Shown: positions 33,776-46,019 of the stretch, piece after piece
How the letters are laid out: each line of letters begins with the position of its first letter
How positions within the stretch are numbered: the stretch's first letter is position 1
The notes under the pieces: generated by a model
Database searches by the model: none
What the model was told of the DNA's origin: nothing
Seen by the model: the letters and a program-made list of their open reading frames with translations, nothing else
DNA from: Ligustrum vulgare
Lineage: Eukaryota > Streptophyta > Magnoliopsida > Lamiales > Oleaceae
NCBI GenBank assembly: GCA_963555705.1
Contig: OY743170.1
Span: forward strand, 11,137,096 to 11,201,095
DNA length: 64,000 bases
Reading direction: 5' to 3'
Made by a program: the position numbers and the translations under genes

Positions 33776-36474
33776 CATTGGAACATTACAATTATATTGA
33801 TACTGCATTTAATTATTTCAACTATAAATCGGTGCAATATCGAATATGTTTACAAAACATATATAAATGGTGCATATCTTGTATTATTTGTTCTTCGAAT
33901 ATAAATTCAATTATTCATTTGAACTTGAAGAACAATAAAATATTTCCAATTATTTGAACATGCTACATCGAATCATGTTCTATAATCAATATTCATCAAT
34001 GCATTTAATGCAGTTCTCAAATCTAGAAGTGACTTATTCACTTCAATGAACAATTAACTTATTCACTTCAGGTGAATAATTAACCATGAATTTGTATCTT
34101 GAAAATCAATTGCCACGATTTTTATTCATAGTAATGATACATCTCAATTTCAACACTTTGTCATATAGAGTCATTTGTACCATTCTTCATGTAATCTAAT
34201 TTCATATTATCAATCACATTCCATTGAAAATTGAATCTATTAAAGGCATATGATATATTCAGATAGCATTATACTTTGATCAAACAAGTTTCTTAAAAAC
34301 TTGAACTATATATTTCAAATATATTTAATCCTTCAAGGATTATACTGTATGCTTCAAGCATCGTATATGTTTCACATTGCAATTGTCAAATTGCTACCAC
34401 CAAATTTAAGTCGTGAAACTTTAGATAGATAACAATTCCTATATTTCAAATGGATTTTCTCTAATTATTTCACCGCAATCCCAAAGTACCGAGGTATTGA
34501 TTACCCTTTTTAATCTCACTCATTGGTACTTCAAAGAATACTCCCAACGTACCGAGTTGATGATCATACATTTTGATATCACTCATTGGTACATCAAAGA
34601 GCGCAAGCTAGTAATCAAAGTAAATCATTTTTTATTATATACATTTCTAATAATCATATATTTATAGGCACTTATTATGCATTTTCAGACAAATAAAATA
34701 TTGTATCTATGTCAGATCTTTCAAACATTCGTTGTGCAACAAGTCGTGTATTACGACTATACCTATAGGTATTTTACTGGCTTTACACTTCTATGCGTTT
34801 GGACTTCAGGTCCCAAAACTTCAGGTTTTGTAATAAGTTTAATTTAGCCTGAATGCATACTTTTGCCAACTATTTTTATGTCGATTTTCTTCGACATATT
34901 TTCTTTTATTATCCTCGCTATCATTCAAATTATAATGCGGCTAGCTTCGCAATTTGCTTTTTGCATAAGTGCTTTAAAAAGTGTGTCGACACAATTATCA
35001 TCTCAATTTGATTTCTTTCCCCCACAAGACATAACTATAGAGATCTCAATTTTCAATATTTCAAGTACTTGAACCTCTTCTGGAGATTTACAATTAATTA
35101 TGTCAATAAATACTCTCTCACGAGTATATGCCTCCTCAATAAGACCATTATAATCATTTGCTCTATTTTTATTTGTTTGAGGATCTTTATTTGAATCAAA
35201 TATCGCTACGCTTCAGGCGTGCTACATATCAATATAAGATAGAGCATGAGATTTTATTAATCTCTTATGCATCTTGTAATTATGTTATCTTTGAACGTTT
35301 CGTTCATATTTTCAATCGAACTTCTGGTTCGTATTATTAATCGAGAGGATATATATAACATAATATGATGCATTTGTTTAATTTTAAGCTATTCCCCCCT
35401 AATGTTGAGAAAATTGTCCAATCAAGTTGACAATAACTTTTTTTTTCGACGTTGTAAAATATCACCCATTTGGGATATGTGTTCAAACAACGCATTTTTC
35501 TCAACATTCTTTATTTCCCATATCAGTGCATTGTGGTGGATCAATTACACTATTAAAAAATTATTTGGGAAAATTATGCTCTAACCCCAATTATAATAGG
35601 GAGAACTATGATATTGGCATGATGCGTAATAGAATTCCCTAAACAAAAGGGGAAGTATTTTGTTCTCAATTAAATTAATTGGAGGCGTTTAACAAACAAA
35701 AATGTTAAACCATTTATCGACATCCCAACTAACACTTATTAAAATGTTGAGATTCGTGTCCACTAGCATTATCAAGACACATTCTTGATTATATAATCTG
35801 AAAATTATGCTCATAATTCATAATTTGAGCAATAATTTCGCAAACTTCAGGTTGCGAACACCATGCAATCATCTAATACATGTATCAAATCTATTAGATT
35901 CAAATAATATTTAGATGATCAACGTGGAGGATGATGGGCCCCCATTTATCACCCTAATTAATTTTCAGAAATATAAGGAATTTAATCCCTATTTTAGCTA
36001 GTGATAATGAAAATTTTCATGAATGAGAACAAACATCATATATGATTGAATTGAAGAATCTTCTGGTTCTTCATTGAGTATCAATTTTAATTTCGCATCA
36101 TTATTGATCCAGTGATGGTCCAACTGGTCATGCAAAATAATAAAATCAAATTGAACTTCTGGTTCAATATAAGATATAATTTAATGATTAAATCATATAT
36201 TATTCAAGTAGTCAAACTAATCAATGTCCTTATGACATAAGTTATATGTTTTCATTCAGTGATAAACATGAACTCAAATAAGATATTTTTCGAAACATAT
36301 GCTATTTCGAAAAGCACGTTTCTATTACTCATTCAAAATTAGATATATAACTAATATATGGTAGAATCAAATCTAATAAATTATTTGTGAATTCAAAATA
36401 ATGTAGTGATTTCCAATGACAAAATTGAAAGAGCAAAAAATAATAACAATAATAATTTGCTGGAACAAGGTATA

Positions 36475-37200
36475 CTTTAACGAATTTATTTCGATTCTTC
36501 CAAAATAAATAATAAATCAATATTCTTCTAGAATATTGAAAATTATAATTCATGCTCTTCAGGAGCAAATAACATCCTTTCAGGATATTAATTATAATGT
36601 TGTACTACTTCAGGAGTAACAACAAATTATGTATAATAGGCAAATTTACAATTAATATTTTTCTGGAATATTAATTATTTATTGCGTTACTTCAAGAGCA
36701 ATAACGAATTATTATTTTGGAATAATTATAAATCTAAAATTGCTATTATTCAAGAATAAAATGTCAATATTCTTCGATATATATGCTACTTCGGGAGCAT
36801 GTTGTATTTTTCTATTATTTCTTCAATAATAGGTCAAATATTCTTCTGGAATATTGACAATTATAATGTATGCTCTTCTGGAGCAAATAATAATCTTTCT
36901 TGAACATTATAAAGTTGTGCTACTTCAGGAGTAACAACAAACTATTCATGATAGTTATATTAATATTCTTCTGGAATATTAATTATATATGGTTGCGCTA
37001 CTTCAGGAGCAACAACAAATTATTTATGATAGTCATATTAATATTCTTCTGGAATATTAATTATACAGTTGCGCTACTTCAAGAGCAACAACGTAATGAA
37101 AAAAATTCAACAATAATATATAAATTAAACACCTATATTAATTTTCTTCTGGAATATTAATTATACAGTTGCGCTACTTCAGGAGCAACAACGTAATTCA
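36475..37200 (-). repeat. Tandem-like 70-130-bp repeats
   Basis: At least six degenerate copies of a unit made of TATTCTTCTGGAATATTAAT followed by GCTACTTCAGGAGCAACAAC or close variants. The last three (about 36960-37200) are nearly identical. They lie towards the element's 5' side, before the nested hAT element. No coding sense is evident; each unit contains small inverted words (AATATTCT/GGAATATT). Confidence 0.75.
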
Positions 37201-37224
37201 TTAAACACGCATAATATGTAAAAT

Positions 37225-37792
37225 TAGGGATGGCAAAAAAACCCGAAGGACCCGAAATCCGGAGGACCCGAAATGACCCGCCCCGCCGGGTCCGCGGGGC
37301 GAGTTCGGGGCGGACCCTCCCCGCCCCGCCCCGCCCCGCCCCGCCCCGAGACCCGGTAAAATAATTTATTTATTTTTATTTATTTATTTATTTTAATGTA
37401 TATAAATAATGAAATGAGAAACTAAAATAAATTTGATGAAGTCCAGAAGAATTGAACATTGTTGGAATTTAGGGATATGAGAATATACAACAACTATACA
37501 ATTATATTATTTATTGATTTTTTTCTTCAAATATATACATATTATTTTTAAAGTTCAAATTTAAAAACGCTAACTAGTTCAACGACTAAATTTTTCACGT
37601 AAAATTGCATTATCAATTTATTTATTTATTTAAAAAAAAACCGGGTCCTTAGCGGGGCGGGAGGTTGACCCGCCCCGCCCCGAGACCCGCCCCGCGACTT
37701 CTCGGGTCGCGGGGCGGGGCGGGGCGGGGCGTGTTCGGGTCCGGGGCGGGTCGGCCCTGACCCGCCCCGAACCCGCCCCATTGCCATTCCTA
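37225..37792. mobile_element. GC-rich non-autonomous hAT element
   Basis: 568 bp with termini TAGGGATGGCAA and TTGCCATTCCTA (one mismatch when inverted) and an exact 8-bp TSD TGTAAAAT (37217-37224 and 37793-37800), the hAT signature. The arms are strikingly G+C-rich, with CCCCG and GGGGC units in long runs, around an AT-rich core. It is nested in the copia element. No transposase. Confidence 0.88.
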
Positions 37793-38182
37793 TGTAAAAT
37801 ACATATGTGAATAACGCATCAACTAAACATTAAAATATGGCACAAAATTTATGTAATTCGGAAACATTAATTGAATTTGGAAAAAATAGAAGAATCAATT
37901 GGAAAATATGGACGCAATTCAACAATTAACAAAACAATCACGCAACCCAATGAATGATTGTGATGTGGAATGAATTGAATTCAGATTTTTAATTGAATTG
38001 GATTCGGATTATGCAGGAACTGATTTGGAATTGTAATGATTTGGACTAAAAAAAATCAAGCTCCATGAATCAGATTCGCATTGATGCAGTTAAAAAAATT
38101 CATGTGTTATCAAATTAATTTTGATACACATGACAGATGATTATAGCTAAAAAAAAATTACATTCTAATAATTTTAGAGAAT

Positions 38183-38195
38183 CGTGCTGATAACG
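38183..38195 (-). promoter_or_regulatory. Primer-binding site of the coding-poor copia element
   Basis: Minus-strand CGTTATCAGCACG abuts the 5' LTR. It resembles, but is not, the standard initiator-Met site. Confidence 0.6.
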
Positions 38196-38368
38196 TGTTA
38201 TAAACTAGAGAGAAAAAGAGAGAAAAGTAGATACACCAATAAACTTGTGTATTCTATTATAAACCAGAGCCCCATATATATAGGGGAAAAATGGATATAA
38301 AAAGTATTTAGAACTAGGATTAAAGGGGTACAATTGTCATTGACTAATACAATATAATATTTACAACA
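38196..38368 (-). repeat. 5' LTR of the coding-poor copia element
   Basis: 173 bp, partner of 32955-33131, followed by TSD CAAAT. Confidence 0.9.
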
Positions 38369-38373
38369 CAAAT

Positions 38374-39023
38374 ATATTTTTAACTACACATTTTTTAAAA
38401 TCAATATTTCAAAATACATTTTCTACAAATATTTTGCCTCTATTTTTTAATGCAGTCATTATAATTTACAAACAAATTATAAATAAATAACACAATTTTC
38501 AAACATTTTATCAATACACATTTATTTTATCCATTTTTAATCATATAGTTTATCTTTAAAATATAAATTAATTAATTTATAATGTTATGTCAAGGGCTAA
38601 ATAGGCATTTTGATTATAATGAATGATAATGAAAGACAATCGGGGCACAAATCCTCCGTTTGGTAAATATATTTTTAAACATAATTTTTCAAATCATTTT
38701 TTAAAAACACATATTTTCTTTTTTAATTTTTCAATCACATATTTTAATTAGAAAATATAAAAAAATATATTGTTAAATAAAAAAATTTTAACAAACAGAA
38801 ACTATTATTCAATCCATTTAATAGTGGGGGTTCACGTCCACGAGGGAAAAGGCGGGAATGCTAAAGCAGTCTAACGCCGGAAATGAAAACGACGACTGGC
38901 CGTATTAGGAGGCTGTGGAAAATGACGGAACGCCGTTAATGCAGGGAGAAATTTGACCAAATACATTTGAGGTGCCGAATTGGCAGTTCCAAACTGTCTC
39001 CAGTCCAATTTCCATTATACATA
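38374..39023. other. MITE fragments and low-copy flank
   Basis: Two copies of the TTTGTTTGGT-type MITE family (about 38380-38560 and 38650-38815), then a GC-richer stretch at 38825-39000 that could be low-copy DNA. No gene seen. Confidence 0.45.
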
Positions 39024-40770
39024 ACTAGTTGCCTACCCGTGCGATGCACGGAATATATAATTCTTAAATCATAACTCTGAAAATATTTTGATTCAATCAC
39101 ATCAAATAAAAAATATAATTTCAATAAAAAAAAAATGTTATTGAATTTGAAACTTTAAAAAAGACAAAACTATTCAAAATAAAATATTCTACATGTACAC
39201 TAAGTATACTGCGCACCTCAAAATTTGGCATTCATTTAAATTTTTTATATAAATTTTTTTTTAATTTAAAAAGTTGATAGAAAATAATTAATTATTTTTG
39301 TAACATGCGTATTGAAGATCCTACTCATTTATTGACATATTAGGAAGTAAAATTTCAATGATTTTATTTATTTATTTTCAAAATATATTAATTCAATTTT
39401 TAAATTTCTAACTTAACAAATTTATATAGCATATATTTATTTATTTTAAAATACATTAATCCAATTTTTTCATTTCCTCCATAACACATGTCATTGAGTT
39501 TAAAATTTAAAAAAAAAAAAGAAGCAAAACTAATCAAAATAAAAAATGGTGCACACACAGTATACTGCACCATTCAAAGTTTGACATTTATTTAAATTTT
39601 TTATATTAAATTTGTTTTGACTTTTATTTACGTTTTTCTCTGAAAATTTGCCCACCTTATCACCTATTTTTCTTTTAATATGTTATAATTTTTAATTAAC
39701 TTTATTTTTTAATATGTTGCTTACATATATTTTATTTTTCCTTATTTTTTAAACATACCAATTTTTATTCAAAATGATGAAAGGATTAAATTTTCTACCA
39801 ACTTATCATTAGCTGTAAAAGGTTGATAGCAAATAATTAATTATTTTTGTAATATATTTATTGAAGAACCTACTCATTTATTGACATATTAGGAAGTAAA
39901 ATTTCAATGATTTTATTTATTTATTTTCAAAATATATTAATTCAAATTTTCATTTTTAACTTAACAAATTTATATAGCACGTATTTATTTATTTATTTTC
40001 AAATATATTAATCCAAAATTTTCATTTTCAATATAACACATTTACATAGATATGAGATTTATTTATATTCAAATATATTAATACAGTTTTTTCATTTTCT
40101 ATATAACACATTTAAATAGATATCACATTTATTTATGTTCATTTCCTACATAACACATTTACATAGATATCACATTATTTATATTTAAATATATTAATCT
40201 AATTTTTTTCATTTCCAATGTAACACATTTACAAATATTACATTTACTACAACTCTTACTAAATATGTAATAAATAATAAATTTTCCTACAAAATCTTTA
40301 TTTTTTCTATATTTATTTTATTCATTTATTTTCAAAATATATTACTTCAAATTTTTAATTTCTATGTTAGCAAATTTATATAGCATGTATTTATTTATTT
40401 TCAAATATATTAATCAAAAATTTTCATTTTCAATATAACACATTTATATAGATATGACATTTATTTATGTTCAAATATATTAATACAATTTTTTCATTTC
40501 CTATATAACACAATTAAATAGATATCACATTTATTTATGTTCAAATATATTAATCTAATTTTTTCATTTCCAATGTAATACATTTATACATAATATATTT
40601 ATTATAACTCTTATTAAATATGTAATAAATAATAAATTTTCCTACAAAAGTCTTTATCTTTTATTTATTTATTTATATATATATATATAAGTAGAATTGA
40701 GGAGAGAGAATCATTAAATGCAAATTTCCCTCCAAAATGACTCTTTCTCCTCATTTCTACTTTTATATAT
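39024..40770 (-). mobile_element. Helitron-like element, minus strand
   Basis: On the minus strand it ends in CCGTGCATCGCACGG (a hairpin), then GTAGGCAA and CTAGT: the Helitron 3' signature of a short stem-loop a few bases before CTRR, followed by T. The interior is AT-rich and made of diverged copies: 39273-39400 repeats as 39826-39950, and 40230-40300 repeats as 40600-40670. The other end is unclear because a second Helitron end (40771) touches it. Confidence 0.5.
40682..40770. repeat. Long hairpin at the Helitron 5' side
   Basis: Arms of about 35 bp (GTAGAATTGAGGAGAGAG... and the inverse of CTCTTTCTCCTCATTTCTAC), continuing into TA-rich sequence, around a 19-nt loop. A stable stem in the RNA of either strand. 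Confidence 0.75.
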
Positions 40771-40802
40771 ACTAGTGAATCATCCCGTGCGATGCTTACA
40801 AC
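40771..40802 (-). other. Second Helitron 3' terminus
   Basis: On the minus strand AAGCATCGCACGGGATGATTCACTAGT is the same hairpin plus CTAGT design. The body would extend to the right. I could not find its TC start. Confidence 0.45.
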
Positions 40803-40873
40803 TAGTATAATTAAAAAGTGAAGAGAAATGTGTGTAGTTAAAAAATTGTTTGAATAATTGTCTTATTTATAAA

Positions 40874-40897
40874 TTGATTTAAGCCTCTGTTTGGTAA

Positions 40898-40968
<71 letters not shown>

Positions 40969-41264
40969 TATAAATTTAGTTTATAAGCGTGACATGTTAA
41001 CATTTAGCCCTTGTTTGGTTCTGTTTAAATTTTTTTTTTTTTTACAGTGCTTAATTTCAACCATCCATTAAAAGTTAAGCCACATATTTTAAAAAACTCT
41101 TTTTAAAACTATCAAACATACACATGTCTGGTAGCAGTGTTGCTCTACCTGGTGCCATGCCCTTCTTTTATAAAGAGCAAAACCTATGTGGCAGCCCAAA
41201 GAGTATTTACCCCACCCGCCAATCATCAATTACCCCTGCTCTTGCATATTCGAACCCCGAGTGA
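40874..41264. other. MITE fragment, (TA)n tract and unassigned DNA
   Basis: A GCCTCTGTTTGGT MITE start leads into a long (TA)n run at about 40905-40965. A GTTTGGTT word follows at 41010, and then unassigned sequence with no gene. Confidence 0.6.
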
Positions 41265-41650
41265 ATAATACAAAAGATTACTGTACTTTTTCAAAGGTTT
41301 CCATCAGGTCACTGAACTTTAAAAATCACCTCATTAATCACTGAACTTTCTCAAAGGTTTCCACCAGGTCACTGAACTTTAAAAATCACTTCATTAATCA
41401 CTGACTTTGAAAATGTCACCCCATCCATCACTAAAATTTCACATTTGACGTGACTAATGTGATGACATTTTCAAAGTTCAGTGATGGATGTGGTGACATT
41501 TTCAAAGTTTAGTGATTAATAGGGTGATTTTTAAAGTTCAGTGACCTGGAGGAAACATTTGAGAAAGTTCAATAATTAATGGGTTGATTTTGAAAGTTCA
41601 GTGACCTGGTGGAAATCTTTGAAAAAGTTCAGTGACCTTTTGAATTATTA
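41264..41650. mobile_element. Foldback element with 190-bp arms
   Basis: Almost the whole 387 bp is one imperfect inverted repeat centred near 41457. Each arm holds two or more direct copies of a unit with CAGGTCACTGAACTTT and CATTAATCACTGA. The outer ends read CAAAAGATTACTG and, inverted, CAAAAGGTCACTG. Flanks AATAATA and AATTATTA are too symmetric to prove a TSD. Transcription of either strand would give a long hairpin RNA. Confidence 0.75.
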
Positions 41651-42061
41651 ACTCTTCAAACCCCACACCACGCGACCCCACACCAAACACACACTACCAT
41701 TTATTAATACTTATTCCTCTTATTCTTTCATCTTAATTTTTTTAAAATCGATATAAAAAATAATTTTTTTTGTTAATTTCATGTTATACGATCTAACGAG
41801 ACCTTCAGTATGTGTATAATATCAATATTTTTATTTTTATCATTTTAAAAATAAATATTTAGCATATATAATTATCAGTTCAATTTAACTATAAATAATC
41901 ACAATATATTTCAAATAATCGAGCATTAAATCCTTATAATTAATTCAATCGTTTAGTGGCACTTACAATTTCACATAAACTAATGTTAAATATTACCGAT
42001 ACAAATAACACTATTCAAACATGAACCTTCTTTGCACTTTTCTTGAACCTAGTGCCAAATA

Positions 42062-42315
42062 GAGGTGGCAAATGGGTTGTGAGGCTCGGCGGCTCGACTC
42101 GTAGAGGCTCGGCCTATGAGCCACTCATACTTTTCTTGAGCCACGGCCTAGCTCAGGGTTCTAAACAACGAGTCCACGAATTCGTCTCGTGGACTTGAAT
42201 ATTGTTTTGTAATCAAATAGTCACTTTTTTAGTTATTAAATAATAAATAAATAAAACCTTGAGGGCTCGTGGCCTGGGCCATCTCGTCCCGGCCACGGTC
42301 TCATGAGCTCGTGAA
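42062..42315. mobile_element. GC-rich hAT-like fragment
   Basis: Begins TAGAGGTGGCAAATGGG, like the hAT terminus at 37225, and has G+C-rich arms (GGCTCGGCGGCTCG; CTCGTGGCCTGGGCC) around an AT-rich centre. The opposite terminus and TSD are not clear. Confidence 0.4.
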
Positions 42316-42331
42316 CAAATAGTGTATAAAT

Positions 42332-42722
42332 CAGTGTTTAGAAAATCGGATCGGATTGGTCGGTTCAACCGGGAACCGGACCGGAGTCTGGTTCATTCCA
42401 AAAATCGGCCAGAAAAAAATCGGTCGGTTCAACCGGGAAACCGGTTGAAAACCGAGAAAAAACCGGCCGGTTCAATCGGTTTTTGTTTTTTTATTTTTGT
42501 TTTTTAATTTTTTGTTGTTTTAAGCTATTTTTTTGTATAATTTTATTTTCTAAATGAGTAAATATTAGTTTATTTGTAAAATAACTTGTTTTTTAGAATT
42601 TTTGTGATTTTTTAATAATTTTTTATATTTTAATTGAAACGGGTTCGACCCCGGTTGGACCTTTTGACCCTTGACCCATTGTCTTTTCCGATTCGAACCT
42701 GTTTCGGATTTTCTAAACATTG
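42332..42722. mobile_element. hAT MITE (CAGTGTTTAGAAAATC ends)
   Basis: 391 bp with inverted termini CAGTGTTTAGAAAATC and GATTTTCTAAACATTG, and flanks GTATAAAT / GTATAAAC agreeing at 7 of 8, a hAT-type duplication. The interior is rich in AACCGG and CCGGTT words. No coding capacity. Confidence 0.85.
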
Positions 42723-43416
42723 GTATAAACTAGTAACTTGTTCATGAGTCAATTGAAAATTCATTGGGTGGAATATCATATAAAATGAACACAGCTTCAT
42801 ATATAACAAGGACGAAAGTATTTGGGAAATTAGCAGTGAATGAACAGTGCCCATTAATTGACAATTTAGTAAGAATGAACAAGGTGGAAAAAATGTACAA
42901 CGCAGGATGAACACGGGTCAGCAAAATATTTTCTCGTCATTAAATGCTTAACTTTGTGGTTTGCTTTGTAATGGAAAAGGCAATATTTGAAAAAAATAAA
43001 TAAAAAGGGAACATTTTATAATATACCATTTCAATTTTGAGTCTTTTGGGTAATATGAAAAAATTTGATTTTTGTCATTTTTTTTTTATGAATGTGTGGT
43101 TTAAAAATATTTAAAAATACAAAAATTATGGACTTAACTAAGGATGAATGATTGAGTTGAGATTGAGTTTGAAAAGTTGTCGTAAAAAAATTTCCTTTAA
43201 CAAACAAGCTCTTTGACAAACACAAGTTTTAGCATTGGTTTGGTAAATCAAATTGATTTATAGATCATTTTATAAATTACATAATTTTTCAAATCACTTT
43301 TTAATCACATAAATTTTCTCTCTCCACTTTTTAGCCTCTATTCGATTTATTTTTTTCTATTTATAAACCGAGTTACACGAAAACCAATGTATTCCTGGCC
43401 AATTTGCAAGTGCAAA

Positions 43417-44206
43417 TAGGGGTAGACGGGGTTCGGTTTGATTCTGGTTTCAGAAGAACCAAACCAAACCATAAATCGATGATTTTTTACTAATGGAACT
43501 AATTGATTTTTTTAAAGATATGGAACCAAATCGAAACCAAACCACTGGATTCTAGTTTGGTCTGGTTTGGTTTGGGATCATTACTTGAATTTTTAAATAA
43601 TAAATGCAAATTAAAACCTGTTTATATCCGCTTCTTCATTAGAATACATCTACATCATTACTAAATAGAAAATGAAATTTTTAGTTAACAAAACAAAAAT
43701 TTAGAAAAAATAACATGTTATTCTAAGTCAAAGAAGAAGAAACTCACCTGAAGGAAGCTCGCCGACCTGTTGAAACTTAGAGAATCGAACATAAAGGTCG
43801 TTTAGACTTATAGTTACAAGTTACGAATTACGATGAAGTTCTGAGTCCCAATCTACCTGGTGCCGTGTGAGTTATGGATGATATTTGCAATTTGAGTTTG
43901 AGTTAACTCTTGAGAATTGACAAATTGAGTCAAAGTTTATATATACATAAATTTTAAAAAATAAACGTTAATGTCGTCATTGGTGACTAAGGAGCGCAAG
44001 TAAAGCAGTGTGATTGAGTGTCTATAATTGAAAAGAAGAAAAATGAATTAGAATTAGAATTTAGATTTATGATTTAAAATCTTTGCCTAATAGGAAATGA
44101 GATAAAATGTATGGTAAATAACATTTGTACATTTCACATTTATAATTTCAGATTTGAATTTTTTGGTGAGATGAATATCCACTAATTTGTAAAAAAAATA
44201 AAATAA

Positions 44207-44238
<32 letters not shown>

Positions 44239-44367
44239 TGATTGAGTTTGGTTCTTGATTCTGATTCAGAAAATAAAACTGAAATCAAATGGTTCCTGAT
44301 TCTAAAACCAAACCATTTTTTTTTTTTTATGTAGAATGGTCTGGTTCGGTTATTTTATCCACCCCTA
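43417..44367. mobile_element. Non-autonomous hAT element, 951 bp
   Basis: Termini TAGGGGTAGACGGGG and, inverted from the right, TAGGGGTGGATAAAA; flanks AGTGCAAA (43409-43416) and GGTGCAAA (44368-44375) agree at 7 of 8. GGTTTGG-type subterminal repeats lie near both ends. The interior contains a (TA)n run and no transposase. Confidence 0.8.
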
Positions 44368-44723
44368 GGTGCAAAATGCGTTGATGGAACATGACTGCAC
44401 AACTCTGCAGCCTAGATATCTAATTTTGAATGTACACAATTGCCACGTGTCCAGATACAATTTATTTTGGCTTGTAAACATTTTTGTTAAACCTGTTGTG
44501 GGTCCAATATCTTTATATAATATAATATAAAAATGTTAGGTAGTTTTTAAAAATAATTTTTCGCCCATTTTTTGTTTCTATAAATAGTGAATTCCCATAA
44601 AATTAAACATTGTGAATGCGAAGTGGATTAGTGTGAATGCCAAATGGATGTATGTCAAATGTGAATGCAAAATCTGAATAAACAATTTCTATAAAATTAA
44701 ACAATGTGAATGCAAAGTGGATG

Positions 44724-44809
44724 TATATCAAATGTGAATGCAAATTCTAAATAAATGTAAACTCGTATGAGTTTACATTTATTTAGAATTTGCATTCACA
44801 TTTGATATA
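44724..44809. repeat. Perfect 41-bp palindrome with 4-nt loop
   Basis: Arm 44724-44764 is the exact inverse of 44769-44809, separated by GTAT. A further direct copy of the right arm follows at about 44816-44858, and looser copies of its CAAATGTGAATGCAAA core precede it from 44640. It can extrude as a cruciform or fold as a long RNA hairpin. Confidence 0.95.
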
Positions 44810-44869
44810 ATATGAGTTTACATTTATTTAGAATTTGCATTCACATTTGATATACTATATATATATAAT

Positions 44870-46019
44870 AGTTGATATTTTTTTAATCAATTTTAATTTT
44901 ATTATTAACACTATATTGAATTAGTTCAATTAATATTTTTAGTTATCAATATTAAACTTGTGATTTAATTATTATTCTTTTATTATTTTATTTATTGTTC
45001 TTCTTATTATAAATTCTATGTGTAGTCATCAAAATAAAAATTGTGTTTTAATTATTAATGGTCAAATCATTTGTTATCTTTGATAATAAAAATCATATTT
45101 TCTGAAATCACATCAAAGATTAAATGTAAAATTCATATTTTGTACATTTTTATTTTTCATATGTTACACTATTTTAAAATTGTTTTATTTAAGTAATGAT
45201 ATTTATAATTTTTTAACTAAATTTAATTTGGTCGTAAATAATTAATTTCAATTCGAATTTACACCCATATTACTCATTTTGTCCATTTATTAATTTATTT
45301 ACTCATTTTTTTTATTTAATTAGTTTTATTTATTTATTTATTTTTTTCATTTATTTATGTTTAATACTATAAGTTTAAATAATAAAAATATGCAAAACAC
45401 ATATTGTTGACTTTAACAATTAGTTTAACTAATTTTTATCAAAATAAAAATAAAGGCATATTAGCAAACTCATAATATTTCAAAATAGGGCGTGGTTAAA
45501 TACATTTATTTAAAATGTATAAAAATAGTTTTTTTCGGTAACATAACATTTTGACTGCTCAGTGGAAAATGAAAAGTCATGTTGTATTGGAAATTATTGA
45601 ATAAGTTTTGAATATTTTGATAGTTTGTATCTATAATTTTTAATTTTTTAAAATTCTGTCATAGTGGTGGTTTCAGGTTGTAGACTGGTTCATACGGAAT
45701 TTAACTATTTTATTTTGATCTTTTTCTTTTTGTTTTGATAAAGTTCTGAGCGTATATTATAGATATATCTATTTTTTTTACTTATTACAATTTCTATTTA
45801 AATGTAATTTTTATTTTCCATTTAAAGAAATTCCTAAAACGATAAACATACGAACTATAAAAAAAAAAATTAAGGTATGTGTAATGTACCTTTTTTTAAT
45901 TAAATATTCATTTCATATGTTAACATATAAATTTAATATATGTGAGTAATAAATTATTATGCATCCCACGGGTGTAACAACAGTTCTCTGCAAAAAGCAA
46001 GACTGCTACTTTTTAACCA
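44870..46019. other. AT-rich DNA, nothing recognised
   Basis: Very AT-rich; no frame, repeat pair or terminus I can support. Confidence 0.5.

Larger units (their letters stand above)
32955..38368 (-). mobile_element. copia element with almost no coding sequence
   Basis: A minus-strand element bounded by short LTRs (177 and 173 bp, roughly 88% identical by eye) and an exact TSD CAAAT (32950-32954 and 38369-38373). Inside the right LTR the minus strand reads CGTTATCAGCACG, a primer-site form seen in several plant copia groups; inside the left LTR lies the polypurine tract CAAGGGGGAG. The 5.06-kb interior keeps only the last part of RNase H near the 3' end. The rest is AT-rich with two repeat families and a nested hAT element. 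Lacking gag and most of pol, it is either a decayed autonomous element or a large non-autonomous derivative. Confidence 0.9.

Noticed and set aside
36475..37200. CRISPR-like array
   Set aside because: Units are degenerate, of uneven length and inside a plant retrotransposon; CRISPR is not expected here.
41235..41262. SINE or tRNA-like B box (ATTCGAACCCCGAG)
   Set aside because: No A box at the right distance, no tail and no TSD.
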